Positions 11,029-19,254 of a stretch of 64,000 nt of DNA are shown piece by piece (position 1 is the stretch's first letter; the number at the start of each line of letters is the position of its first letter). The position numbers were made by a program, and so were the translations under genes. The stretch comes from Cerina litoralis (GTDB lineage: Bacteria > Bacteroidota > Bacteroidia > Flavobacteriales > Flavobacteriaceae): positions 1 through 64,000 of the forward strand of contig JAIRBC010000013.1 in assembly GCA_022008415.1 (NCBI GenBank). The letters run 5' to 3'. The notes beneath the pieces were generated by a model. The model was given only the letters and a program-made list of their open reading frames with translations. It had not been told where the DNA came from and did no database searches.

Positions 11029-12318
11029 CTATTTCTTTTTTGATTGGAACACCGGTAGCAATTTGGTGGAAACTTCCCCAAAACCAATACGCACTCCTTT
11101 GTTTTCACAATATCCCCTTAGGGTTACCGTATCATGGTCCTCAATGGCCTTGCGCAAGGAGCCGTCTTTCAGCTTTATTGGTTTTGTGCCTTGCCAAGCA
11201 AGTTCTAGCATTGAGCCATAAGATTCTGGGTTTGGCCCCGAAATAGTTCCGCTACCCATAAGATCGCCACTATTTACCTTGCAGCCATTGACAGTATGGT
11301 GGGCCAATTGCTGGGCCATGGTCCAATACATATATTTAAAGTTGGTACGGGTAACCGTAGTAGGGGTGCTATTTTCGGGAGTGATATCTACTTCCAAATT
11401 TATGTCGAAGCTCTTTCTTCCTGTTTGTAGCAAATAGGGCAGGGGCTTGGGATTCTGATCGGGGCTTTCTATTCTAAAAGGTTCCAAGGCATCCAAGGTG
11501 ACGATCCAAGGAGAGATCGATGAGGCAAAGTTTTTTGCCAGAAATGGACCCAAGGGAACGTATTCCCATTTTTGGATGTCCCTGGCACTCCAGTCGTTGA
11601 ACAATACCATCCCAAATATATAGTCCTCTGCTTCGTCTACCGAAATTGGTTCGCCCAGCGCATTGGCATCTGTTGTAATAAAAGCCATTTCCAATTCAAA
11701 ATCCACCATATTGGAAGGTGAAAATTTAGGAAGATCACTTCCCTTGGGCAAAATTTGTCCCATAGGTCTGCGTATTGGCGTACCACTGGGTACAATAGAA
11801 GAGCTTCTACCATGATATCCTACGGGCAGGTGAAGCCAGTTGGGCAGGAGTGCGTTCTCTGGATTTCTGAACATTTTTCCAATATTCGTCGCGTGTTCCT
11901 TGCTGGAATAGAAGTCCGTATAATCGCCGATCTGTACCGGTAATTGCATTTCTACTTCGTCTAAAGTAAAAAGTACTATCTTTTTGTGCTCCTCATTATC
12001 CCTGAGTTCCGGATTTCTTTTTTCAAAGATTTTACTTATTCGATCGCGAACAAGGCGCCATGTTTTTTTTCCGTCGGAAATAAAATCATTGAGTGTATCC
12101 TGCAAGAAAATATCCTCCGTAAGGGGAATCCCATTAAAATAGCCCAATTGGTGCAATGCCCCCAAATCTATGGCGTGATTCCCGATCCTTGTCCCTATCG
12201 TAATAATATCGTCCCTGGTCAAAAATACCCCGAAAGGTATGTTTTGAATCGGGAAATCGGAAGCGGGGGGAACTGGTAGCCAACTTTTTCTTTCTGGGTC
12301 GTTCGTTTTTATGGGCAT
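11029..12318 (-). CDS. fahA: Fumarylacetoacetase
   Basis: 429 aa, normal for FAH. N-terminal SH3-like domain (to ~120) followed by the FAA hydrolase domain; DFELEMAFI, FNDWSARDIQKWEYVPLGPFLAKNF and SGDLMGSGTISGP supply metal- and substrate-binding residues. It cleaves fumarylacetoacetate to fumarate and acetoacetate, the last step of tyrosine breakdown. The other pathway genes are not in the window. A perfect 11-bp inverted repeat overlaps its predicted transcript start, suggesting repressor control. Confidence 0.97.
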   Translation of the reverse strand: MPIKTNDPERKSWLPVPPASDFPIQNIPFGVFLTRDDIITIGTRIGNHAIDLGALHQLGYFNGIPLTEDIFLQDTLNDFISDGKKTWRLVRDRISKIFEKRNPELRDNEEHKKIVLFTLDEVEMQLPVQIGDYTDFYSSKEHATNIGKMFRNPENALLPNWLHLPVGYHGRSSSIVPSGTPIRRPMGQILPKGSDLPKFSPSNMVDFELEMAFITTDANALGEPISVDEAEDYIFGMVLFNDWSARDIQKWEYVPLGPFLAKNFASSISPWIVTLDALEPFRIESPDQNPKPLPYLLQTGRKSFDINLEVDITPENSTPTTVTRTNFKYMYWTMAQQLAHHTVNGCKVNSGDLMGSGTISGPNPESYGSMLELAWQGTKPIKLKDGSLRKAIEDHDTVTLRGYCENKGVRIGFGEVSTKLLPVFQSKKK

Positions 12319-12334
12319 AGGACTATTGTTAATT

Positions 12335-12363
12335 TATATTTGATAAATTCTCTATCAAATATA
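12335..12363. promoter_or_regulatory. Operator-like palindrome over the fahA promoter
   Basis: Perfect inverted repeat TATATTTGATA / TATCAAATATA with a 7-bp spacer. On the minus strand one arm contains the -7 box TATATTTG (12363-12356), predicting a start near 12351, inside the palindrome, and a 33-nt leader. It is 17 bp from the fahA start and 68 bp from glyA. A second weaker repeat, CCAAT/ATTGG, lies at 12374-12388. Confidence 0.55.
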
Positions 12364-12430
12364 TTGTTTTCTTCCAATTAACGATTGGCAATTTGTATTT
12401 TTACCGCTCATTTAACAGAATATATTTTAT

Positions 12431-13705
12431 ATGCAACGCGATAATCAAATTTTTGAACTGATAGCAGCGGAAAAGGAACGACAGACTCATGGAATAGAGC
12501 TTATTGCTTCCGAAAATTTTGTGAGTCCTCAAGTAATGGAGGCCGCAGGATCTGTTCTTACCAATAAATATGCGGAAGGATATCCTGGTAAAAGATATTA
12601 CGGAGGATGCGAAGTTGTGGACGAAGTGGAGCAGATTGCCATTGATCGGGCCAAGGAACTGTTTGGCGCCACTTATGCCAATGTTCAGCCCCATTCGGGT
12701 TCACAGGCCAATGCTTCCGTATATCACGCATGCCTTCAGCCGGGAGATACCATCTTGGGTTTCGACCTGTCCCATGGAGGCCATTTAACACATGGCTCCC
12801 CCGTTAATTTTTCAGGACGCTTATACAAGCCGGTTTTTTATGGGGTAGACAAGGAGACCGGGGTTTTAAACTATGATAAAATTCTGGAAATCGCAAAAAG
12901 GGAAAAGCCAAAATTGATCATTGCTGGCGCCTCGGCCTATTCGAGGGATATGGATTTTAAACGCTTTAGGGAAATTGCAGATGGCGTCGGGGCCATTTTA
13001 ATGGCGGATATTGCCCATCCTGCCGGACTCATAGCAAAGGGAATTTTAAACGATCCCATCCCACACTGCCACATCGTTACCACCACCACCCATAAAACCT
13101 TAAGGGGCCCTAGGGGTGGATTAATATTGATGGGAGAAGATTTCGATAATCCGTTTGGTATAACCCTAAAGAACGGCAACCTGCGTAAAATGTCGTCTTT
13201 GCTAGACTTGGCGGTATTCCCAGGAAACCAAGGTGGGCCTTTGGAACACATTATCGCTGCAAAGGCAATAGCTTTTGGCGAGGCATTGTCCGATGATTTT
13301 TTACATTATATGCTACAAGTGAAGAAGAACGCAGCTATAATGGCCGCTGCTTTTGTAAGCAAAGGATATAAGATTATTTCCAATGGAACGGACAATCATA
13401 TGATGCTTATTGACCTTAGGAACAAAAATATTACCGGAAAAGAAGCCGAGGCGGCCTTGGTGAAGGCCGATATTACGGCCAATAAGAACATGGTACCCTT
13501 TGATGATAAATCCCCTTTTGTAACCTCGGGTATCCGATTTGGTACTGCTGCCATAACAACTCGGGGGATTAAAGAGGATCAAATGGCGACCATTGTGGAG
13601 TTTATAGATGAAGTACTGATGAATCCCAATGACGATTCCGTTTTGGATAGCGTTAAAAGGAAGGTAAATGATTTAATGAAGAACAGGCCTTTGTTTCAAG
13701 GATAA
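12431..13705 (+). CDS. glyA: Serine hydroxymethyltransferase
   Basis: 424 aa, normal for SHMT. The PLP-binding lysine is in [14 protein letters not shown] (Lys222); [18 protein letters not shown] and QPHSGSQAN are substrate and cofactor loops. It interconverts serine and glycine while loading tetrahydrofolate with a one-carbon unit. It is divergent from fahA and ends at a perfect bidirectional terminator. The start at [18 protein letters not shown] agrees with the family. Confidence 0.98.
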   Translation: MQRDNQIFELIAAEKERQTHGIELIASENFVSPQVMEAAGSVLTNKYAEGYPGKRYYGGCEVVDEVEQIAIDRAKELFGATYANVQPHSGSQANASVYHACLQPGDTILGFDLSHGGHLTHGSPVNFSGRLYKPVFYGVDKETGVLNYDKILEIAKREKPKLIIAGASAYSRDMDFKRFREIADGVGAILMADIAHPAGLIAKGILNDPIPHCHIVTTTTHKTLRGPRGGLILMGEDFDNPFGITLKNGNLRKMSSLLDLAVFPGNQGGPLEHIIAAKAIAFGEALSDDFLHYMLQVKKNAAIMAAAFVSKGYKIISNGTDNHMMLIDLRNKNITGKEAEAALVKADITANKNMVPFDDKSPFVTSGIRFGTAAITTRGIKEDQMATIVEFIDEVLMNPNDDSVLDSVKRKVNDLMKNRPLFQG

Positions 13706-13731
13706 CGGCAATCTTTATAATGGGTCCTATA

Positions 13732-13767
13732 AGAAAGCCCAACCATTTTAAAATGGTTGGGCTTTCT
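13732..13767. terminator. Bidirectional terminator between glyA and the 222-aa gene
   Basis: A perfect 36-bp palindrome with arms AGAAAGCCCAACCATTTT / AAAATGGTTGGGCTTTCT. It has A- and T-rich ends on both strands and sits between convergent genes, 27 bp past glyA and 52 bp past the opposing stop. Confidence 0.9.
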
Positions 13768-13818
13768 CGTCGATAAATACCAACAAATAAAAGACTGAAT
13801 TTTATTTAAAAATGGTCA

Positions 13819-14487
13819 TTATCGGTTTAACATGAACAAATCCCCTTCAATTATAGATTTGTTTTCCAAATCGTAGATGACGGCGTCCTCATGGGATTCG
13901 AAATAGAGACCCCAGTACTTAAAGTAATCGCTTTGATCATAGGCTTCGGTATTGATGGTTAGCAAAGTAGGTATGTTTTCGGTTGTAGTTCCTTTGAAAA
14001 CAGGAAGGTAAATTTCAGACGGCATTTCGGTTAGGCCTTTGGTGAAATGTATAAAATGGTTTCCCATTTCCGTAATTATGGAATCCCAATGTAAAGGGAT
14101 ACTACAAGGACCGGCGCTATTGATTATTATGGAAGTATCCTTGAGGAAAAGAGTTAATTCGTCAATTTCAACATCCAAAATATTCTGATTCCTTAGTGAA
14201 CGGAACGAATTTAGCAAGGGAGAAGATTCCCGTTGCTCTTCATAGGTTGCCCCCCAATTTCCCTTATTAAAATGGGAGAGCATTTCCGCTAGTCCCAGAT
14301 TGCAATACATATCTACAACCAACTTGTCCGATACCTCGTCTTGGTTACAGCAAGGGGAAGATATATTAACGGTGGAAAAAAAGTCTTTTTCCAAGTCTTT
14401 TCTAAAGGTGTCCAATCCATTGAGCAAGGAGTATAGATCGGTTCTTATTTGTGGATTGTTTTTAAAATCGTCGTAGTTCAACTCCAT
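13819..14487 (-). CDS. Uncharacterised 222-aa protein
   Basis: No family recognised. A soluble, acidic protein with no signal peptide or membrane segment. The sequence is mixed alpha/beta; a CCNQ segment (about residues 46-49) is the only Cys cluster. Its promoter has a perfect -7 box (TACTTTTG, 14526-14519), and upstream of that a 34-bp block shared with the LytTR regulator gene at 18.7 kb, so it is probably controlled with that regulator. It adjoins but is not in operon with the histidine kinase pair (298 bp between). Reading frame and promoter support a real gene; function unknown. Confidence 0.7.
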   Translation of the reverse strand: MELNYDDFKNNPQIRTDLYSLLNGLDTFRKDLEKDFFSTVNISSPCCNQDEVSDKLVVDMYCNLGLAEMLSHFNKGNWGATYEEQRESSPLLNSFRSLRNQNILDVEIDELTLFLKDTSIIINSAGPCSIPLHWDSIITEMGNHFIHFTKGLTEMPSEIYLPVFKGTTTENIPTLLTINTEAYDQSDYFKYWGLYFESHEDAVIYDLENKSIIEGDLFMLNR

Positions 14488-14518
14488 AGGTTTTGGTGGT
14501 TAAGATTATGGTCTAGTA

Positions 14519-14579
14519 CAAAAGTATTGGGATTGCATAATCTTGGACTATATAAAAACCTTAGAAAAACTATGGTTTT
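14519..14579 (-). promoter_or_regulatory. Promoter with shared 34-bp upstream block (copy 1)
   Basis: The -7 box TACTTTTG occupies 14526-14519. A block at 14546-14579 is identical at 29 of 34 positions to 18752-18785 and contains the imperfect inverted repeat AACCTTA/TATGGTT. The gap from block to -7 box is 19 bp here and 18 bp in the other copy. Confidence 0.6.
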
Positions 14580-14784
14580 TATCTTTGGCGAATACTAAAG
14601 AATTAAGGGAACCAAAAAAGGGAATTGAAATAGTAAGCCATTCAATTTACATTTGGTCGCGTATGCCAGCTGCAATACCCGCAGAAAAACCTTGTGAAGT
14701 ACTGATAGCTAAGGAGTGTTGGAGGTAGCGACCGTTTTTAAAACGAGTGCAGCGCAGTGATAGGCATTTATAAATTAACACTGG

Positions 14785-15456
14785 TTAAATAAATCCACGG
14801 TTACGTGCCTCGGTAATCAATGCCTGATCGTTTTGCCTTTCGACACCAAAAATAACCTTTAGTTGTCTTTTGCGATTTTCTATACCCGGGAGGGAAAGGG
14901 AAATGTGTTCGATCATGTTTTTGGTCTTGGTGCCGATGGACAAGTGATATAGGATCTTTTTGTCATTTTCATCCAAGGTAATGTCATTGGACATTTTTTT
15001 ACGAATAGCAACTAGGGCCTTTTGGGTATAGTAGGGGGGGGAGTACATAACGGTAGTTATCATGGCCTCCAGCGATTTATTATCGATCTCTGTCTTAACC
15101 ATATAGCCTTCGGGGTTAACCGTCTTAAGAATACTATTGATCCTGTAACTATCACTGAAGGAAGACATGAACACAATTTTAGATTCTGGAACCACTTTTC
15201 TGGCCAAGACACCAAGCTCTTCACCGGTATGTGGTACACCTTCCCCAAATGCCGTGAGCTGAACATCTAGCAAAATAATATCATAGGCAAAGGAATTGGC
15301 CGAGGCCTCAATTTTAGCTTTTCCCAATTCAAAGGTGTTTGCGGTATCCAAATGAACTTTATACTCCTTAAAGTCTATACCTTCCAAAATATATTTGTAT
15401 CCGATCATAGTCATTTCATGATCATCGATCGCCAATATGTTTAAAGGTCTAATCAT
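14785..15456 (-). CDS. Two-component response regulator, receiver + LuxR-type HTH
   Basis: 223 aa. The receiver domain (1-130) has the acidic pair Asp11/Asp12 and phospho-acceptor Asp64 in IILLDVQL, so it looks functional. The C-terminal segment (about 155-223, with LDENDKKILYHLSIGTKTKNM) resembles the NarL/LuxR HTH but is diverged. It starts 19 bp after the TPR histidine kinase ends and is its obvious partner. It should bind DNA as a dimer when phosphorylated; targets unknown. Confidence 0.88.
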   Translation of the reverse strand: MIRPLNILAIDDHEMTMIGYKYILEGIDFKEYKVHLDTANTFELGKAKIEASANSFAYDIILLDVQLTAFGEGVPHTGEELGVLARKVVPESKIVFMSSFSDSYRINSILKTVNPEGYMVKTEIDNKSLEAMITTVMYSPPYYTQKALVAIRKKMSNDITLDENDKKILYHLSIGTKTKNMIEHISLSLPGIENRKRQLKVIFGVERQNDQALITEARNRGFI

Positions 15457-15475
15457 TAGGGGTTGTAAATATTTA

Positions 15476-17569
15476 CTATCCCATCACTTGGGATTTTGAA
15501 TTATGGTCTACTTTCATCGATTCCTTTTTGATCGGCAATTGTACGGCAAGTTTGGTCCCGATACCGATCTTGCTTTTTATGGTCCATGACCCACCCATTT
15601 TTTTTGTCCTGGAATCTATATTCTTAAGGCCAATTCCGGCTTTGCCTTTCCTTACATCGAACCCTTGGCCATCATCCTCTACAACAATCTGCAGGTTGCC
15701 ATCGGATCTTTTAAAATGAATCGACAAATTTTTACATCGGGCGTGTTTGGCCCCATTTTGTAAACTTTCCTGTACGATTCTGTAGATGTTGATTTTCAAC
15801 TCTCCGTTTAATTGGTCCCAATCCATTGCGGAATCATAGTCAAATTGGCATTTAATTCCGGTAGAAACCTCATAGGTGGAAATCAGATCTTGGATCGAAT
15901 GAATAAAGTTATGGATTTTTTCATAGGAAGCATCGTTAAGTTCGTGGGAAATTGTCCTTACCTCCTCTTCCACATCCTGTAGTTTTTTAATGAGCTCTCC
16001 ACGTTGAACCATCGCCTTTTCATCGGTTCTATTGTTTAGACCGGAGAGGACTAGACGAATACCCAGCATTTGGCCCAATATTCCATCGTGTAGTTCTTGT
16101 GAAACCCTTTTCTGTTCTAGTTGTTTGCCCTCTTCTATTTTGCCCGACTGGGCCAACATTAGGTTGAATATCTCCCGGTCTGTTTCCTGTTGCCGCTGCT
16201 TAAATTTGAGTCTTTGGTTCTTAATACGTTGGGAAATGATAACGAGTACGGCCACCCCAAGTAGAAATATCCCCAAGGCGATGCCCAGGAACAATTGTTT
16301 TTGTCTCGCTAAAAGCTGATTTTTTTCTATGACCTCGTCCGTCTCAAAGCGGATGCGTTCAAACTTATTCCGGTTCTGTCTTTCTTCGTGGAGCAGGCTG
16401 TCGTTTAAAGCCATGTATTCTTGCGTATAGGTAACCGCATTTTTTGGGTCTACCCGGGGCAAAAGTTCCAAGGTCTTTAACAGACGCTTGTTGTTGCTGC
16501 TTTCCAAGGCGAAGCCTTTGGCCTCTTGCGCGTGCTTTAAAGCCGAGAGGGTATCCTTTTTAAAGAGAAAATATTCGGCCAGGTTGTAGTGGCTAACCGC
16601 TTTGCCAGATTGGTCGGCTAAACTGTCCCTAATTTGAAGGGCGGTATTTAGCTGCGTTTCCACTTGTAGGGTATCCTTTAGTTTAAACCGGTTATACGCC
16701 AAATTGTCCAGTACCTTGGCATAGAACCGCGGATCGTTTTTCCTTAGGTCCTCGCTTGCCAACACCATTTTAAATTGGGCGATGGCGTTTTGGTGCTGCC
16801 CGAGGCCTTCGTAGACTATCCCGATATTGTTTTCCGTCACTTGCTCCAGATGTCCCTTCTTCTTAACCTTCTTTAAATAGCTCAAGGCCTGGTTGTGGTA
16901 CGCCAGGGCGCGGTCGTATTCCTTTAGGGCGTTGGAAAGAGTTCCCAGGTTGTTATAACAGTTGTACAGCTGTTTATACTTTTCCAACGGCTTTAGCAAC
17001 TCTATGGCCTTGATGGTCGAGATCTCGCTCCCCGTATAGTCCTTGATATCGCTTTGCACGATAGCCATACTGTAGAGCATCCGGCCCGAATGGTAATCGT
17101 CTTTTAGGGCGCTGTATATTTTTTGTGCTTTTGAATAATGGTAATAAGCACTGTCCTCTTCCGTATGTTGTTTAAAAAATGAGGCCAGGTCCCAGTGGTT
17201 GTTTGCTATACTGTTGGAATCCCTAGTCTTTTCGGACCATTCTAATGCCATATTGTTGGTCGTCCTAAAGAATGCCGAATCCTTAAGTCTAAGGTAGCCC
17301 AATGAGATTTCCGAAAGATAGCGCGCCTTAAGGGAGTCCGATTGCAAATTTACTGCGGAACGATACGCCTTTTCCAGATTTTTTTCCCTTGCCTTTTTGG
17401 TTAGGTAACTATTTTTTCCAGTGGCTACCCATTGCGATATACTATCCAAAACGGCTTGGTTTGGCGTACTGTCCTTATCTTTTACGGCGGGGTTGCAGCC
17501 AAGGAAAAAGAGAAATACCAACAGAAAAGAAACGGATTTCCGGGTTGTGGGTTTTGTTGGATCTGTCAT
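15476..17569 (-). CDS. TPR-containing sensor histidine kinase (HisKA_3 class)
   Basis: 697 aa from the ATG at 17569; a GTG six codons upstream is the alternative. Order: signal segment with lipobox (FFLGC), TPR repeats across ~60-370, one membrane helix (about 423-447), coiled coil, HisKA_3 H-box ELHDGI (His near 488), then HATPase with NGAKHA and EDDGQGFD. Catalytic motifs are complete. The TPRs are predicted outside the cytoplasm and would sense the signal, passing phosphate to the downstream LuxR-type regulator. Such TPR kinases are common in Bacteroidota; the ligand is unknown. Confidence 0.92.
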   Translation of the reverse strand: MTDPTKPTTRKSVSFLLVFLFFLGCNPAVKDKDSTPNQAVLDSISQWVATGKNSYLTKKAREKNLEKAYRSAVNLQSDSLKARYLSEISLGYLRLKDSAFFRTTNNMALEWSEKTRDSNSIANNHWDLASFFKQHTEEDSAYYHYSKAQKIYSALKDDYHSGRMLYSMAIVQSDIKDYTGSEISTIKAIELLKPLEKYKQLYNCYNNLGTLSNALKEYDRALAYHNQALSYLKKVKKKGHLEQVTENNIGIVYEGLGQHQNAIAQFKMVLASEDLRKNDPRFYAKVLDNLAYNRFKLKDTLQVETQLNTALQIRDSLADQSGKAVSHYNLAEYFLFKKDTLSALKHAQEAKGFALESSNNKRLLKTLELLPRVDPKNAVTYTQEYMALNDSLLHEERQNRNKFERIRFETDEVIEKNQLLARQKQLFLGIALGIFLLGVAVLVIISQRIKNQRLKFKQRQQETDREIFNLMLAQSGKIEEGKQLEQKRVSQELHDGILGQMLGIRLVLSGLNNRTDEKAMVQRGELIKKLQDVEEEVRTISHELNDASYEKIHNFIHSIQDLISTYEVSTGIKCQFDYDSAMDWDQLNGELKINIYRIVQESLQNGAKHARCKNLSIHFKRSDGNLQIVVEDDGQGFDVRKGKAGIGLKNIDSRTKKMGGSWTIKSKIGIGTKLAVQLPIKKESMKVDHNSKSQVMG

Positions 17570-17592
17570 AGCATTATCAACCACCACAAGAT

Positions 17593-17624
17593 ACTAAAAA
17601 GCCTTAAATAAACTATTTAAGGCT
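17593..17624 (-). terminator. Terminator of the 57-aa lipoprotein gene
   Basis: Perfect stem AGCCTTAAATA / TATTTAAGGCT with a 3-nt loop (17600-17624); on the minus strand the stem is followed by TTTTAGT. It lies 30 bp past the small gene stop and upstream of the kinase, so the two are separate transcripts. Confidence 0.85.
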
Positions 17625-17654
17625 TCAAACTTTTATAGATCCAGCAATTCTCTG

Positions 17655-17828
17655 CTAATCTCTTTCATCAATTGGTAGCTCCTCCCTATCGGTGGCCTGG
17701 GTGGGGGCAGGGTTGTCGTTTACGGCTCCATATAAAGCGTCCGTTTCCTGGGCCGTGCTTTCCGGTTCGCAGGAAAACATACCCAAAGCCAATACTGTAA
17801 CTGCCAAAATACTCGTTGCTTTTTTCAT
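17655..17828 (-). CDS. Small secreted lipoprotein, 57 aa
   Basis: An ORF too short for usual cut-offs. It starts MKKATSILAVTVLALGMFSC, a textbook lipoprotein signal with Cys20 as lipid site, followed by an acidic, Pro/Thr-rich mature part of only ~37 residues ending LPIDERD. It has its own terminator. Similar tiny lipoproteins occur widely in Flavobacteriaceae as far as I know, without known function. Its position between a two-component system and a LytTR regulator suggests a signalling or surface role, which is inference. Confidence 0.75.
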   Translation of the reverse strand: MKKATSILAVTVLALGMFSCEPESTAQETDALYGAVNDNPAPTQATDREELPIDERD

Positions 17829-17975
17829 CTTAATTGAGGGGGTTTAAATAAGTTAATTACTAGTTTTTGATGTAACCAAACTACTTAAAAGATGAACTAA
17901 GAAAGGATTTTTGATCCTATTTTCGGTGAATGGTCCGCTTCTGTGAGCAGACGCACCGATTTTGTTAGGATTTTG

Positions 17976-18707
17976 TTAATTTGGTGTGGAAATGGTGTTT
18001 TTGGAGAGTATTTTCTTTAATCCGTCCACGTTTTCCCGGTAAGTTTTGGAAAAAGGCAATTGTTCCTTGCCGTTTTTTAATGCGCAGACCGATTTGCCAA
18101 AATTGATTCTGGAAACGTAGTTTATATTTATGATATAACTTTGATGGATTCGCACAAAATTCTTGGGTAATTTTTCTCCGAAGGATTTTAAGGTCTTAAA
18201 TGCACTTACCGTGGTACCGTCCTTCATTATAAAATCGGTCGCGTTGTTGTCTGCCCTCAGGTAGAGGATATTATCGGTTTCCAAATACTGAAAATCCTTA
18301 TAGGACTTCAGGCAAAGAGTTTGGGAGGCATTTTCGTTTGGTAGCTTCTTCATTAATTTCAGCAAGGTCTTACGCATGTCGAATTCATTGAAAGGCAGCA
18401 GCCAATAGTCAAAAAAATTATTCTTTATGGCTTCGTAGGCAAATTGTTTGCTTTTAGAAATACCGATTAAGATCGGAATGTCCTGAATATATTGGTACAA
18501 CTCGGCTACCATTTGGAAATACTTTCCCGCATTGTCGTTTAGGTTGACGAAAACCACGTCGGGAGAGAATTTAAGGATTGCATTTATTCCATCCATCGTA
18601 TCATTTACCACTCCTGCACAATAAAACTCCCCATATTCTTCCATTCGGTGCTGCAATTGTAGATTTGAGGTCGCGTTGGAATCAATAATTAGATAGTTGT
18701 ACTCCAT
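17976..18707 (-). CDS. LytTR-family DNA-binding protein with degenerate receiver
   Basis: 243 aa from the ATG at 18707 (the longer reading needs a TTG). Residues 1-120 form a receiver fold, but the phospho-acceptor Asp is Asn55 (VVFVNLND), the acidic pair is reduced to one Asp (Asp9), and the conserved Lys before Pro-Phe is Leu104 (LLPF). The C-terminal LytTR domain (about 135-235: YLRADNNATDFIMKDG, FVRIHQSYIININYV) looks intact. It probably binds DNA without phosphorylation. Its promoter shares a 34-bp block with the gene at 14487. No adjacent LytS-type kinase. Confidence 0.9.
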   Translation of the reverse strand: MEYNYLIIDSNATSNLQLQHRMEEYGEFYCAGVVNDTMDGINAILKFSPDVVFVNLNDNAGKYFQMVAELYQYIQDIPILIGISKSKQFAYEAIKNNFFDYWLLPFNEFDMRKTLLKLMKKLPNENASQTLCLKSYKDFQYLETDNILYLRADNNATDFIMKDGTTVSAFKTLKSFGEKLPKNFVRIHQSYIININYVSRINFGKSVCALKNGKEQLPFSKTYRENVDGLKKILSKNTISTPN

Positions 18708-18725
18708 GATCGGGATATTTGGGTA

Positions 18726-18785
18726 CAAAGTAATGATCCTAAACGGGAAATGACTATAGATTAACCATAGAAAAAGTATGGTTTT
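18726..18785 (-). promoter_or_regulatory. Promoter with shared 34-bp upstream block (copy 2)
   Basis: Near-consensus -7 box TTACTTTG (18733-18726). The block 18752-18785 contains a perfect AACCATA / TATGGTT inverted repeat with spacer GAAAAAG (18763-18783). On the minus strand, similar CATAGT/TATAGT-like half sites lie 22 bp apart in the copies, a spacing typical of LytTR sites. Confidence 0.6.
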
Positions 18786-18849
18786 GGTTTACAATGGGCT
18801 GTAAATGAATAATATATAGGAAAATACTCTCAACCATTTGGAGACTTAA

Positions 18850-19254
18850 TCAACTAGTCGCTTTTCCGTTATCGAATACCTTTTTAATTTCACCTGAAAT
18901 TCTCATCGGTTTTTGTGTTTCGGAATTTAACATGCACCATTTGGTCACCGCATGGACCAGGAGTTGGCCCGTCTTATCATTAAACATTTCTACGATCCGA
19001 TGGGAGGTAGCTCCTTCAGAATTGGCGATGTGCGTTTCTATCCGCAGTACATCTCCCAATTGTGCCGCGCTTCTATACGTAATATTGTGGTTTAAAACTA
19101 CCCAAATAATCCCCTTTTGCATCCGTGCCGGTGCCAAGGTTTGCCAATGCTCCTTAGAAATATCCTGGATCCATTGTACGTACCGGACATTATTGACGTG
19201 TTGTAGGTCGTCCAGATCATTTTCCCTTACCGTTAACGTTCTTTTGAAGACCAT
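18850..19254 (-). CDS. Acyl-CoA/acyl-ACP thioesterase, hotdog fold
   Basis: 134 aa, the size of single-hotdog 4HBT-family thioesterases. LDDLQHVNNVRYVQWIQDI is the conserved helix region that carries active-site residues. It should hydrolyse a fatty acyl thioester in the cytoplasm; the substrate is unknown. Its start codon abuts the stop of the glutaminyl cyclase gene, so the two are likely co-transcribed. Confidence 0.85.
   Translation of the reverse strand: MVFKRTLTVRENDLDDLQHVNNVRYVQWIQDISKEHWQTLAPARMQKGIIWVVLNHNITYRSAAQLGDVLRIETHIANSEGATSHRIVEMFNDKTGQLLVHAVTKWCMLNSETQKPMRISGEIKKVFDNGKATS

Noticed and set aside
14543-14728. 61-codon frame on the plus strand
   Set aside because: It runs through the shared promoter block of the 222-aa gene and has no protein features.
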